From Aldehydirespirator sp963667505 (GTDB taxonomy: Bacteria; Actinomycetota; Acidimicrobiia; Acidimicrobiales; Aldehydirespiratoraceae), in the NCBI GenBank assembly GCA_963667505.2, contig OY763490.2:3596001-3660000 (forward strand): 64,000 bases of DNA, read 5' to 3'. This document shows, piece by piece, positions 25,477 to 33,198 of the stretch (position 1 is its first letter; each line of letters opens with the position of its first letter). The position numbers and the translations under genes are program-made. The notes under the pieces are model-generated. The model saw only the letters and a program-made list of their open reading frames with translations, searched no databases and was not told the origin of the DNA.

Positions 25477-25523
25477 GAATTGGCAGCGTTTCGCACGCTA
25501 TGCGTGCATATTGCTGCCAGTTC
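25477..25523 (+). repeat. Palindromic element family 1, type A (copy 5)
   Basis: 47 nt, nearly identical to copy 3, with the inner stem GCACGC/GCGTGC. It ends 35 nt before the acyl-CoA synthetase start. Confidence 0.9.
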
Positions 25524-25558
25524 CCGTGGCGGTGGGTTGTGACTGCGGACGGCGGGTG

Positions 25559-27361
25559 GTGACCGGTATCGGACACGGGGACTTGTGGTCCTTGTGTAGG
25601 GCGAGGACCGAGGAGCACCCCGACCGGGTGGTGCTTGACTTCGACGGCGGCCTGTGGACATGGGTCGAGTTGGTCGAGGCAGCGGAAGCCTTGGCCGGAG
25701 GGCTGGCGGCATCTGGGGTAGCGCCAGGCGACGTGGTCTGTCACATGTCGCCCAACCATCCTGAGGCGGTGGTCACCATGCTGGCGCTGCTGCGGCTCGG
25801 GGCAGTGGAGTGCCCGGTCAACGCTGGGCTGCGGGGGCAGCAGCTAGCCCATGTGCTGGACCACTCGGGCGCGAGGCTGCTGGTAGTCGACAACTCGCTA
25901 GCCGACCGCGTGGCCGAGCAGCTTCCGTACGCGCCCGGGATAAAGACGGCCGTCCTGCGGGGCCAGCGTCAGCCGCCGACCGGGATTGTCGCTACGAGCG
26001 CCGACTCTGGTCAGCCGCCGGCCGGGGTTGTCGCCATGAGCTCCGATTCTGGTCAGCCGCCGGCTGGGGTTGCGGCCATCAGCCACGCCGGTTCTGGTCA
26101 GCCGCCGGCAGAAGCCGGCGCCTTCGACGCCGCCGATCTCAGCGACTCCGCCGATCTCAGCGACTCCGCCGATCTCAGCGACTCCAGCGACCGTTCGCTA
26201 CCGACAGCAGTGACCGTCCTCGACTACCCCGACCTCCGAGGATCGAGTCGCCGGCCGCCGCCGTTCCGCCCTCCACAGCCCGGCGATCCGATGAACATCG
26301 TCTACACGTCGGGCACCACCGGGCCGGCCAAGGGCGCGGTGCTGCCCCAGGCATTCCCTGTCGAGCAGGCCCGCATCAAGATCGAGCAGTGGGGCCTCAC
26401 CGCCGATGACGTGCTGTTCTCGGCGCTGCCCCTGTACCACGTGAACGCCCGCTTCTCGACGCTGGGCACCGCGCTAGTGGTGGACGGCCGGGCCGCCCTG
26501 GTGTCGCGCTTTTCGGCCAGCACCTTCTGGGGTCAGGTCCGCGCCGCGGGCGCCACCGAGGTGGGCGTGGTGGGGGCGGTGTCGTCGATCCTGCTGCGCC
26601 AGGCGCCCGGCCCAGCCGACCGCGACCACAAGGTGCGCATGATGCACGGCGCAGCCGGTATCCCCATGGACCGGCGGGCCGACTTCGAGGCGCGGTTCGG
26701 GCTGCGGCTGGTGACCGGGTTCGCCATGACCGAGACCGGCCACTTCTCCACCACCAGCCCCGACGACCCGATGCGCTACCGGGCCTCTGGCCGTCCGGTG
26801 CCCCAGTACGAGGCGGCGGTGGTGGACGCGCACGACAACGAGGTGCCCTCCGGCACCGTCGGCGAACTGGTGGTGCGGCCCCGCCGGCCCGGAGTGATGA
26901 TGACCGGCTACCACCGCCAGCCCGAGGCCACCCTGGCCGCGTTCCGCAACCTGTGGTTCCACACCGGCGACTTGGCCACCATCGAGGCTGACGGCTACAT
27001 CCGCTGGGTCGACCGGGCCGCCGACGCCATCCGTCGCCGAGGCGAGATGATCTCCTCCAGCGAGGTAGAGCGAGCGGTCTGCCAGTTCTACGGGATCGCA
27101 GAGTGCGCCGCCGTGGGCGTGCCCTCAGAGTTGGGCGAGGAGGAGGTCAAGCTGGCGGTGGTCCCTGAGCCCGGCCACACCATCGATCCAGCCGCTCTGC
27201 TGCGCCACTGCCAGGCCGCTCTCCCCGACTTCTGCCAGCCCCGCTACCTCGAAGTCCTAGAAGAGCTCCCCAAGACCGCCACCCACAAAGTCAACAAACC
27301 CCAACTCCGCCACACCGAACCCCCCACAGTCCGCGATCTCTCCGCCGGGGATCGTGCATAG
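25559..27361 (+). CDS. AMP-dependent acyl-CoA synthetase/ligase
   Basis: About 600 residues, ANL superfamily; it activates a carboxylic acid to acyl-AMP and then to acyl-CoA. P-loop YTSGTTGPAKG, then TGFAMTETG (A5), WFHTGDLA (A7) and a late IRRRGEMISSSEVE (A8) with the catalytic Lys near KTATHKVNK. Between the first N-terminal subdomain and the P-loop it carries an unusual low-complexity insert of tandem repeats (SGQPPAG and SADLSD units, DNA at about 25966-26185). Start GTG 25559 or 25556. Last gene of the plus-strand catabolic run; it would supply the CoA ester for the thiolase. Confidence 0.88.
   Translation: MTGIGHGDLWSLCRARTEEHPDRVVLDFDGGLWTWVELVEAAEALAGGLAASGVAPGDVVCHMSPNHPEAVVTMLALLRLGAVECPVNAGLRGQQLAHVLDHSGARLLVVDNSLADRVAEQLPYAPGIKTAVLRGQRQPPTGIVATSADSGQPPAGVVAMSSDSGQPPAGVAAISHAGSGQPPAEAGAFDAADLSDSADLSDSADLSDSSDRSLPTAVTVLDYPDLRGSSRRPPPFRPPQPGDPMNIVYTSGTTGPAKGAVLPQAFPVEQARIKIEQWGLTADDVLFSALPLYHVNARFSTLGTALVVDGRAALVSRFSASTFWGQVRAAGATEVGVVGAVSSILLRQAPGPADRDHKVRMMHGAAGIPMDRRADFEARFGLRLVTGFAMTETGHFSTTSPDDPMRYRASGRPVPQYEAAVVDAHDNEVPSGTVGELVVRPRRPGVMMTGYHRQPEATLAAFRNLWFHTGDLATIEADGYIRWVDRAADAIRRRGEMISSSEVERAVCQFYGIAECAAVGVPSELGEEEVKLAVVPEPGHTIDPAALLRHCQAALPDFCQPRYLEVLEELPKTATHKVNKPQLRHTEPPTVRDLSAGDRA
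25966..26185 (+). repeat. In-frame tandem repeats inside acyl-CoA synthetase
   Basis: Units starting tctggtcagccgccgg recur at 26006, 26048 and 26093 (42- and 45-bp periods), with a diverged start near 25969. They are followed by three 18-bp units (gccgatctcagcgactcc) at 26132, 26150 and 26168. All periods are multiples of three, so the reading frame is kept. Confidence 0.8.
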
Positions 27362-27416
27362 ACCCGCGCACTCGGCGGTCACCGTCTCGGAGTCGACGGC
27401 CGCGATCCAGCGGCGC

Positions 27417-28058
27417 TCAGAGCTTGTAGGGAATTTGGTGGGGGCCGGGGTGGTCGTGGGTCTGGCCGGTGTCGGGGTTGAGGCGGCGGTGGGCGAACTT
27501 GCCGACCCGGGCGCTGCGGACCATCACCGCCACCGTGCGCTCGGTGTCGGCCTGCTCGGCATGGAACGTCCAGGGCGGCACCAGGTCGACCTCCCCGGCG
27601 GCGAGGCTGATGCGCTCAGAGGGCTCGATAGCGGTGCTCGCTGACTGGGGGTCCCGGTAGCGCAGGACGGTCTCGGCGCCCTCCAGCAGGCCGTAGGCCA
27701 CCCAGGCGTGGCCGTGGTCGTGGACCGGAGTGCGGCCGGTCTCGTCCTTGACCAGGCCATTGACCACGAAGCCGAAGTCGGGGTCCTCGTAGAACAGCAG
27801 GTTGGTGTAGCGGTTGTTGGTCCGGTCGTGGCTCTTGGGCCAGGCTTGGGCCGCAGCCTTCAACTCGGTGTCGGCCAGGGCTGTTTCCAGCACCTCGCCG
27901 ATTCGGCTCCAGCGCTCTGGTTCGGGCATATCGGCGGCATAGATCCGGCGAACGGGATCGACTATCCGAAGCAACAGGTCGGACTCGGTCATGGCCGGGT
28001 CGCTGCCCGGGTGCCCGGAGGTTGGACGTTGGGCGATCAGCTCGTGGGAGTCGCTCAT
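27417..28058 (-). CDS. Cysteine dioxygenase-like cupin (thiol dioxygenase)
   Basis: 213 residues. The cupin iron motif is PVHDHGHAWVAYGLLEG, with H113 and H115, and a later His in PPWTFHAEQ; this is the three-His pattern of cysteine and 3-mercaptopropionate dioxygenases. It would oxidise a small thiol to a sulfinate in the cytoplasm. The start overlaps the dehydrogenase stop by 4 nt (ATGA). MTESDLLLR is a later possible start. Converges on the acyl-CoA synthetase with 55 bp between them; no clear terminator is seen there. Confidence 0.8.
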   Translation of the reverse strand: MSDSHELIAQRPTSGHPGSDPAMTESDLLLRIVDPVRRIYAADMPEPERWSRIGEVLETALADTELKAAAQAWPKSHDRTNNRYTNLLFYEDPDFGFVVNGLVKDETGRTPVHDHGHAWVAYGLLEGAETVLRYRDPQSASTAIEPSERISLAAGEVDLVPPWTFHAEQADTERTVAVMVRSARVGKFAHRRLNPDTGQTHDHPGPHQIPYKL

Positions 28059-29161
28059 GGGCGGATCACTGCTTTGGTGGGGTACATGCCTTCGATCTCG
28101 TTGCCTATGGCCCGGATGCACCGCTCGGTGTCGTCGAGGCCGAAGGTGTGGCTGATCATCTCCTCGGGCTCGAAGCCGGTGGACTCGATGAGCTTCATCG
28201 TGGCCCGCAGAGCCGGGCTGCCGGCCGTGAAAGCACCCTGCACCCGGATCTCGTTCCAGACCAGGGCGTCGATCTCCACCGGCACCTTCCGGCCTCCGCT
28301 GAGCCCGGCCAGCACCAGCGTGCCCCGCTTGCGCACCGCAGCCACCGAGGACGCCAGCGCGGCCGGGCTGCCGCTCACGTCCACCACCACGTCGGCCATG
28401 GCCCCGCCCGTCGCGTCGGCTACCGCCGCCACCACGTCGGCTCGGTCGGCCTCGACGGTCAGGTCGGCGCCCCAGCGGCGGGCCAGGGCCAGACGGTCGG
28501 CATCGGCTGCGGTGCCGGTGACGATGATGCGGGCCGCGCCTGCGGCTCGGGCCGCCCAGGTGCAGGCCAGGCCCTGCTGGCCCGGACCCTGGATCAGCAC
28601 CGTGTCGCCGAAGGTCACGCCGCCGTGCAGGATGGCCCACTCGTAGCCGTTGGCCATCACCGACCCGCACAGCACCGCGGCCTCGTCGCTCATGGCGTCG
28701 CCGACCCTGAACAGTTCGGCGTCGGGATTCACGTAGAGGCAGTCGGCCAGTCCGCCGAAGAGGTGGGGCGGGTCGGCCGCGCTGGTGGCGCTGCCGTAGA
28801 GGGTGCGCTGCGGGCAGAACCGGGGGGCGCCGTCGCGGCAGTCCCGGCAATGGCCGCAGCCCCTGGAGCCCTTGAGGATCACCCGGTCGCCCTCGGCCAC
28901 CCCGTGGATCGCCGCCGCGGCCCGGCCCAACCGCTCGACCCGGCCGAAGATCTCGTGGCCCAGGATCACCGGGTAGGGCATGTCGATGCGGCCGTGGAAG
29001 TACTTCACGTCGGTGCCGCACACCCCGCCCAGACCGATGCGCAGCAGCGCTCCGTCGTCGGCCACCTCAGGCAGCGGGTACTCCCGGATCTCCAGCCGCT
29101 CAGGCCCCATCAGCGTCGCAGCTCGAACAGTGCCCACGGCTCTCCCCCCGTCATCGTGCAA
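28055..29161 (-). CDS. Zinc-dependent medium-chain alcohol dehydrogenase
   Basis: 368 residues. Catalytic zinc ligands are C48 (GGVCGTD) and H69-E70 (LGHE); structural zinc ligands are C102, C105, C108 and C116 (CGHCRDCRDGAPRFC). The nucleotide-binding loop is VLIQGPGQQGLA near 185. It resembles threonine/sorbitol dehydrogenase-type MDRs. It lies between the LLM oxidoreductase and the thiol dioxygenase in a same-strand run. The substrate is unknown. Confidence 0.9.
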   Translation of the reverse strand: MHDDGGRAVGTVRAATLMGPERLEIREYPLPEVADDGALLRIGLGGVCGTDVKYFHGRIDMPYPVILGHEIFGRVERLGRAAAAIHGVAEGDRVILKGSRGCGHCRDCRDGAPRFCPQRTLYGSATSAADPPHLFGGLADCLYVNPDAELFRVGDAMSDEAAVLCGSVMANGYEWAILHGGVTFGDTVLIQGPGQQGLACTWAARAAGAARIIVTGTAADADRLALARRWGADLTVEADRADVVAAVADATGGAMADVVVDVSGSPAALASSVAAVRKRGTLVLAGLSGGRKVPVEIDALVWNEIRVQGAFTAGSPALRATMKLIESTGFEPEEMISHTFGLDDTERCIRAIGNEIEGMYPTKAVIRP

Positions 29162-29226
29162 CCTAACGATCCAAGCTCGGGGCCGCGAAGTTGGGGCCGA
29201 CGCGGACGGTCGAAGCCTCGGCTAGT

Positions 29227-30267
29227 TCAGTCGGGCAGCAGGGGCAGGAGTTCGGCGGCGACTTGTTCTATCTGCGGCTGCTGGGCGACGGTGGCCAGCA
29301 CGCACTGGAAGGATGTGGCGCCTGCCTCTGTGTAGGCGGTGAGGCGTTCGGCGCAGGCCTCGGGTGGGCCGCATACCAGCCATCGGTCGATGCTGGCGTC
29401 GTCCATGGGGCGGCGGTGGTAATCGGCCATGAAGGCTGCGCCCTGGGTCCGGGCCTTCGACGGGTCGTCTCCCACCAGCAGGAAGAGGTTGACCCTCACG
29501 TCGAACGGTTCGGGCAGCGTCCGCCCGGCCGCTTCCGCTGCGGTTGTGATGGACTCTTGGCCCGCCCGCAGTTCGTCGGGGGTGGCCATGCCGGTGATCC
29601 AGCCGTCGCCCAGGCGGGCCACTCGGTCCCAGCGGCCCACGAAGGTGGACGCCCGGGCTTCGTCGAAGACGTCGTTGGGGCCGAAGCCTCGCTGCGATGC
29701 CACGAACACCCCCGCGGCGATCAGCACCGGCGGGCCGGGCCGCTGGACGGGGCGCAGCCCGATGGACACATCGGCCAACCGGTAGATGCGGCCGTCGTAG
29801 TCCACGCCGTCAGAGGCCCACAGGGCCTTGATCACCTCTATCGCCTCGGTGAAGGCTCGGGCCCGGCGCCTCCGGTCGAGGCCGACCAGCGCCAGTTCGG
29901 CGTCCACCAACTCGGGCGGTCCGGTGCCCAGACCCACTCCCAGCGTGGTGCGCCCGCCGCTGAGCGCGTCGAGCGTGGCCCACTCCTGGGCCACCGTCAC
30001 CGGATGGCGCAGATGGGGCTGCAGGATGCCGGTGGCCAGCCCGATGGTGTCGGTGGCCTCGGCCACCGCGGCCAGGGTCACGATCGGCGACCATCGGGGC
30101 TTGGCCAGCACGCTGTCGCCCACCGACACGAACGCGAACCCGCACTCCTCGGCCCGGCGGGCCAGCGCTACGAGGTCGTCGAGCCCGAAGCGGTCGCCGC
30201 CGAACACCGCGGCCCGGTTGTTGACGTAGACCCCGACCGCCGGGCTCAAGTGGCTGGCTCCGACCAT
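29227..30267 (-). CDS. LLM-class (F420-dependent-type) oxidoreductase
   Basis: 346 residues, bacterial-luciferase-like barrel. Typical pieces are LVALARRAEECGFAFVSVGD, ATGILQPHLRHPVTVAQEWATLDALSGGR (about 70-100, shortened here) and GVGLGTGPPE. Such proteins use F420 in actinobacteria, sometimes FMN. ATG 30267 gives the standard N terminus (SPAVGVYVNN); the upstream open frame runs into palindrome copy 3 of family 2 and is not coding. Confidence 0.85.
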   Translation of the reverse strand: MVGASHLSPAVGVYVNNRAAVFGGDRFGLDDLVALARRAEECGFAFVSVGDSVLAKPRWSPIVTLAAVAEATDTIGLATGILQPHLRHPVTVAQEWATLDALSGGRTTLGVGLGTGPPELVDAELALVGLDRRRRARAFTEAIEVIKALWASDGVDYDGRIYRLADVSIGLRPVQRPGPPVLIAAGVFVASQRGFGPNDVFDEARASTFVGRWDRVARLGDGWITGMATPDELRAGQESITTAAEAAGRTLPEPFDVRVNLFLLVGDDPSKARTQGAAFMADYHRRPMDDASIDRWLVCGPPEACAERLTAYTEAGATSFQCVLATVAQQPQIEQVAAELLPLLPD

Positions 30268-30297
30268 CTCACTGCGACTTCGGGGGAAGTCGCCGAA

Positions 30298-30345
30298 ATC
30301 TCGGGAGAGTTGTCCGTTGCATACCGACAGAAACCGCCCCGAGAT
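30298..30345. repeat. Palindromic element, family 2 (copy 3, reverse orientation)
   Basis: ATCTCGGG (30298-30305), 32 nt, CCCGAGAT (30338-30345). Its interior matches copies 1 and 2 best when reverse-complemented (a shared GGTTTCTGT-like stretch). It lies between the LLM and cupin-rhodanese genes. Confidence 0.7.
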
Positions 30346-30381
30346 CGTGGACGAGGACGGGTCACGTCTCCGTCGGCCCAC

Positions 30382-32313
30382 TCACGGGCCATGCCTCAGC
30401 CCGAAGCTGTCGGCATCCACACGGTCGAGCAGGTCGAGTTCCCACTCGATGTAATCGCGCATGGCCTGCAGGGCGTCCACCGAGCGCTCGTAGGGCTTCG
30501 TGGGCCGGGCCGGCTCGGCGGCCGGGTCCGGGCCGGTCTCCAGCCAGCGGCCTCGGTTGGCGTCGGGCAGAGCGCACGCCTCGCGGCCCATCAGCCGCAG
30601 CCAGTACGCCGTCAGCAACGACTGCGCGCCGTCGGAGTCGGCCACCACGATGCGAGCCGACGGCACTGCGGTGTGGGCGGTTAGCTCCTGGATGAGCTGG
30701 CCCCCCGGAGCGGAGGCCAAACCGGGCCGATGGCCTGCCTCGTAGTCGGCCGGAGAACTCACATCGAACACATACGTGCCGCGCGAGTCGTCGGCCAGCC
30801 AGCCGGCCAGATCGGCCTCACCGATCACCGGCACCCCGAGGGCATCGGCCAGGTGCCGGGCCCGGGCCGCGGCCTCTCTCAACGCGCCGGAGCTGGGTTC
30901 GGGGGTGTGGCCTGCGGTGGCGTTGGACGGGTTGGGGTTGGACGTCGATGCCTCCGGTTCGGGGGTGTGGCCTGTGGTGGGGTTGGATGCGCGGGCATCG
31001 GGTGCGGGGGAGGAGGATCCCGAGCCCCGTTGCCCGGCCTCCAGCTCTCCGCCTGCGAGCTTCCAGCCCATCGTGCCGTTCTCGAGGGCGTAAACCGGGG
31101 CGTCGACGTCGGCGTCGATCAGCGTCTGCGCGCCGATGATCGAGCGGGTGCGCCCGGCGCAACTCACCGCGATCGCGGTGCCGGGTTCGAGATCCATCTG
31201 GAGCACCCTGGCCAGGAGCTCTGTGCCGGGGGCGTTGACCGCGCCGGGCACATGGCGAGCATCGAACTCCGGCTCGGGCCGACAGTCCACCACGGCCACT
31301 GGCAGTCCCCGCTCGCGTCGGTGTCGCAGTTCGTCCGCGGACATCATCGGCGTGGACCGCCGGTGGGCCACATGCTCGCCGAACGCTTTGGAAACGGTGT
31401 GGATCCCGTCGTGGACGTCGAACCCTGCGGTCGCCCAGGCCCGGACCCCGCCGGCCAGCACGGCCACGTTGGTGAAGCCGCTTCTGCGCACCTCGTGGGC
31501 GGCCCGATGCGCGGCCATGCCGTCCTCGCCGACGACCACCACCCGCACGGCTCGCCGGGGCAGCAGCCTCGCCAGCCGCCGCTCCAAATCCGAGGCCGGC
31601 ACCGGGCAGGACCCCGGCACATGGCCCTTCGAGTGGACGCCAACGTCACGGGTGTCGAGCACCGCCAGCTCCTCGCCGTCGGATCGCATGACGGCCAACT
31701 CGGCCGCAGTCACCTTGGCCGTGTGCAGGTCGGGCCGTCCCATGAAGGGACGCTCGACGCCGCCGTCCACGCTGTCGAAGTAGACGCGGCCAGCCAGCCG
31801 ATCCAACGGGTAGCCGTAGAGGTGCAGGTGCAGCGCCGGGCCCTCGTCGAGGACTCGGATGGCATGGAAGGCGTCTCCCATCATGCCGTTGGCGTCGCCC
31901 CGCCTGAGCGTGCGCTCGCCCCTGGGCTCCAGCCGTCCCCGCCGCGGGTCTTGCCCGTCGTCGGTGCGCTCGAAGTACTGGTTGTGCTCCGCGCCCCGCA
32001 CCCCGGCGATCACCGACCATGTCCGATGGTCGTGCGGGGGCTGCTGCTTGCCGGGCATCCCGGCCGAGGCGTACAGGCCGAGTTGGCCGTCGGGGTCGAC
32101 GCTCAACTCGTGGATCGTCATCAAGGCCCCGGCGTCCACTGCGAACGTGTGGGCGTCGAAGAGGTCCTCCCGAAGCGCCAGTCGGGCCAGGACCGGACAG
32201 ACGGCCTCCACCAACTCGTCGGACGGTCCGAGCGTGTCCCGCAGACGTCGGATCTCGTCAAGCGTCTCCTGGACCGCCTGATGCCTCCGGCCCATGAGCG
32301 ACGCAGTGGTCAC
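30382..32313 (-). CDS. Thiol dioxygenase-like cupin fused to three rhodanese domains
   Basis: 643 residues. The N-terminal cupin (about 50-180) has the H94/H96 pair in PPHDHRTWS and H150 in DAFHAIRV, like cysteine dioxygenase. Three rhodanese folds follow: about 200-300 (loop VGEDGMAAH, no Cys), 325-425 (active loop with C385 in SCAGRTRS) and 505-590 (loop ADSDGAQS, no Cys). Only the middle one can carry a persulfide. The fusion suggests channelling between thiol oxidation and sulfur transfer. A 60-bp repeat forms the linker near 430-490. Starts with GTG 32313. Confidence 0.8.
   Translation of the reverse strand: MTTASLMGRRHQAVQETLDEIRRLRDTLGPSDELVEAVCPVLARLALREDLFDAHTFAVDAGALMTIHELSVDPDGQLGLYASAGMPGKQQPPHDHRTWSVIAGVRGAEHNQYFERTDDGQDPRRGRLEPRGERTLRRGDANGMMGDAFHAIRVLDEGPALHLHLYGYPLDRLAGRVYFDSVDGGVERPFMGRPDLHTAKVTAAELAVMRSDGEELAVLDTRDVGVHSKGHVPGSCPVPASDLERRLARLLPRRAVRVVVVGEDGMAAHRAAHEVRRSGFTNVAVLAGGVRAWATAGFDVHDGIHTVSKAFGEHVAHRRSTPMMSADELRHRRERGLPVAVVDCRPEPEFDARHVPGAVNAPGTELLARVLQMDLEPGTAIAVSCAGRTRSIIGAQTLIDADVDAPVYALENGTMGWKLAGGELEAGQRGSGSSSPAPDARASNPTTGHTPEPEASTSNPNPSNATAGHTPEPSSGALREAAARARHLADALGVPVIGEADLAGWLADDSRGTYVFDVSSPADYEAGHRPGLASAPGGQLIQELTAHTAVPSARIVVADSDGAQSLLTAYWLRLMGREACALPDANRGRWLETGPDPAAEPARPTKPYERSVDALQAMRDYIEWELDLLDRVDADSFGLRHGP
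30897..31016 (-). repeat. 60-bp direct repeat in rhodanese linker
   Basis: Two diverged 60-bp units (ggttcgggggtgtggcct...) begin at 30897 and 30957. They encode the Thr/Pro/Ser-rich linker (GHTPEP motif twice) between rhodanese domains 2 and 3, in frame. Confidence 0.6.
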
Positions 32314-32383
32314 GGCAGGCCTCGTTCGCGGTCGCGGTGTCGGGTGGGCGCGTAGGTGCCGTGCGGCCTGTTCGAGCGGGCGG

Positions 32384-33193
32384 TCACAGCAGGCCTCTGC
32401 CGATGCCGCCGTCGACGGAGATCGACTGGCCGGTGATGTAGCTGGCCCGGTCGGACGCCACGAACACCACCGCCTGGGCGACCTCGTCGGGCTGGGCGAA
32501 GCGCCCTAGCGGGATCTCGGCCGCGAACTCCTCGATCACGTCACCGGGCGTGGTGTTCTGCTCGGCTGCGAGCCGCTCGGCCCGGTCCAGCCAAAGCCGG
32601 GTGAGGGTGCGACCGGGGCTGATGGCGTTGACCCGGATGCCCTTGTCGGCCAACTCGTGCGACAGGGTCTTCACCAAGGCCAGCAGCCCCGCCTTGTGTA
32701 CGTTCGACACGACCTGGTTGATGTAGGGCATCTTGGCCCCGGCCGCGCCCAGCAGCACGATCGTCGGAGCGCGCCCGGCCTCCAGGGTGGGCAGCAGGGC
32801 CCGCACCACCCGCACCGGCCCGAGCACGTTCATGTCGTAGTTGTCGTGCCAGGCGTCGTCGCCGTGGGAGTCGAACCGGCCCCGGATGCTGCCGCCCACG
32901 GTGACGATCAGAATGTCGAGACCCTTGCCGGCGCCGTACGGCGCGGTAAGGCGGGCTTCGGCGTCGTCGGCGGTCACGTCCACCGAGAACCATCCGACCC
33001 CCGCCGACGCGCCGCCGGGCCCGGCCGATGCGGCCTGGCTGATGTCAGCCGCAGCCTGCTGCAGCCGGGCCGGATCACGGGCCGCGATCGTGACCGAGGC
33101 GCCCTCGGCGGCCAGGAGCCGGGCCGTGGCCAGACCGATACCGGCCGAGCCTCCCACAACCAGGGCCTCTCGGCCCGCCAGGCCCAAGTCCAC
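32384..33193 (-). CDS. SDR-family oxidoreductase with atypical active site
   Basis: 269 residues. Cofactor motif GGSAGIG near 13-19 and the late SPGRTLT segment are normal for short-chain dehydrogenases. At the catalytic YxxxK position the sequence reads SNVHK, so the Lys is kept but the Tyr is Ser, a variant known in some SDR subgroups. GTG 33193 starts 5 nt after the VOC gene stop; the longer open frame upstream only reads the repeat belonging to the VOC tail. The substrate is unknown. Confidence 0.8.
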   Translation of the reverse strand: MDLGLAGREALVVGGSAGIGLATARLLAAEGASVTIAARDPARLQQAAADISQAASAGPGGASAGVGWFSVDVTADDAEARLTAPYGAGKGLDILIVTVGGSIRGRFDSHGDDAWHDNYDMNVLGPVRVVRALLPTLEAGRAPTIVLLGAAGAKMPYINQVVSNVHKAGLLALVKTLSHELADKGIRVNAISPGRTLTRLWLDRAERLAAEQNTTPGDVIEEFAAEIPLGRFAQPDEVAQAVVFVASDRASYITGQSISVDGGIGRGLL

Positions 33194-33198
33194 GACCG

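Noticed and set aside
25334..25523. Calling the palindrome clusters CRISPR arrays
   Set aside because: Repeats of 47-48 nt with spacers of only 24 nt, presence inside a coding frame, solitary copies elsewhere and two interior subtypes do not fit CRISPR.
25334..25523. Calling the palindromes integron attC sites
   Set aside because: There is no integrase, no GTT-type core site and no cassette organisation; copies lie inside and beside operonic genes.
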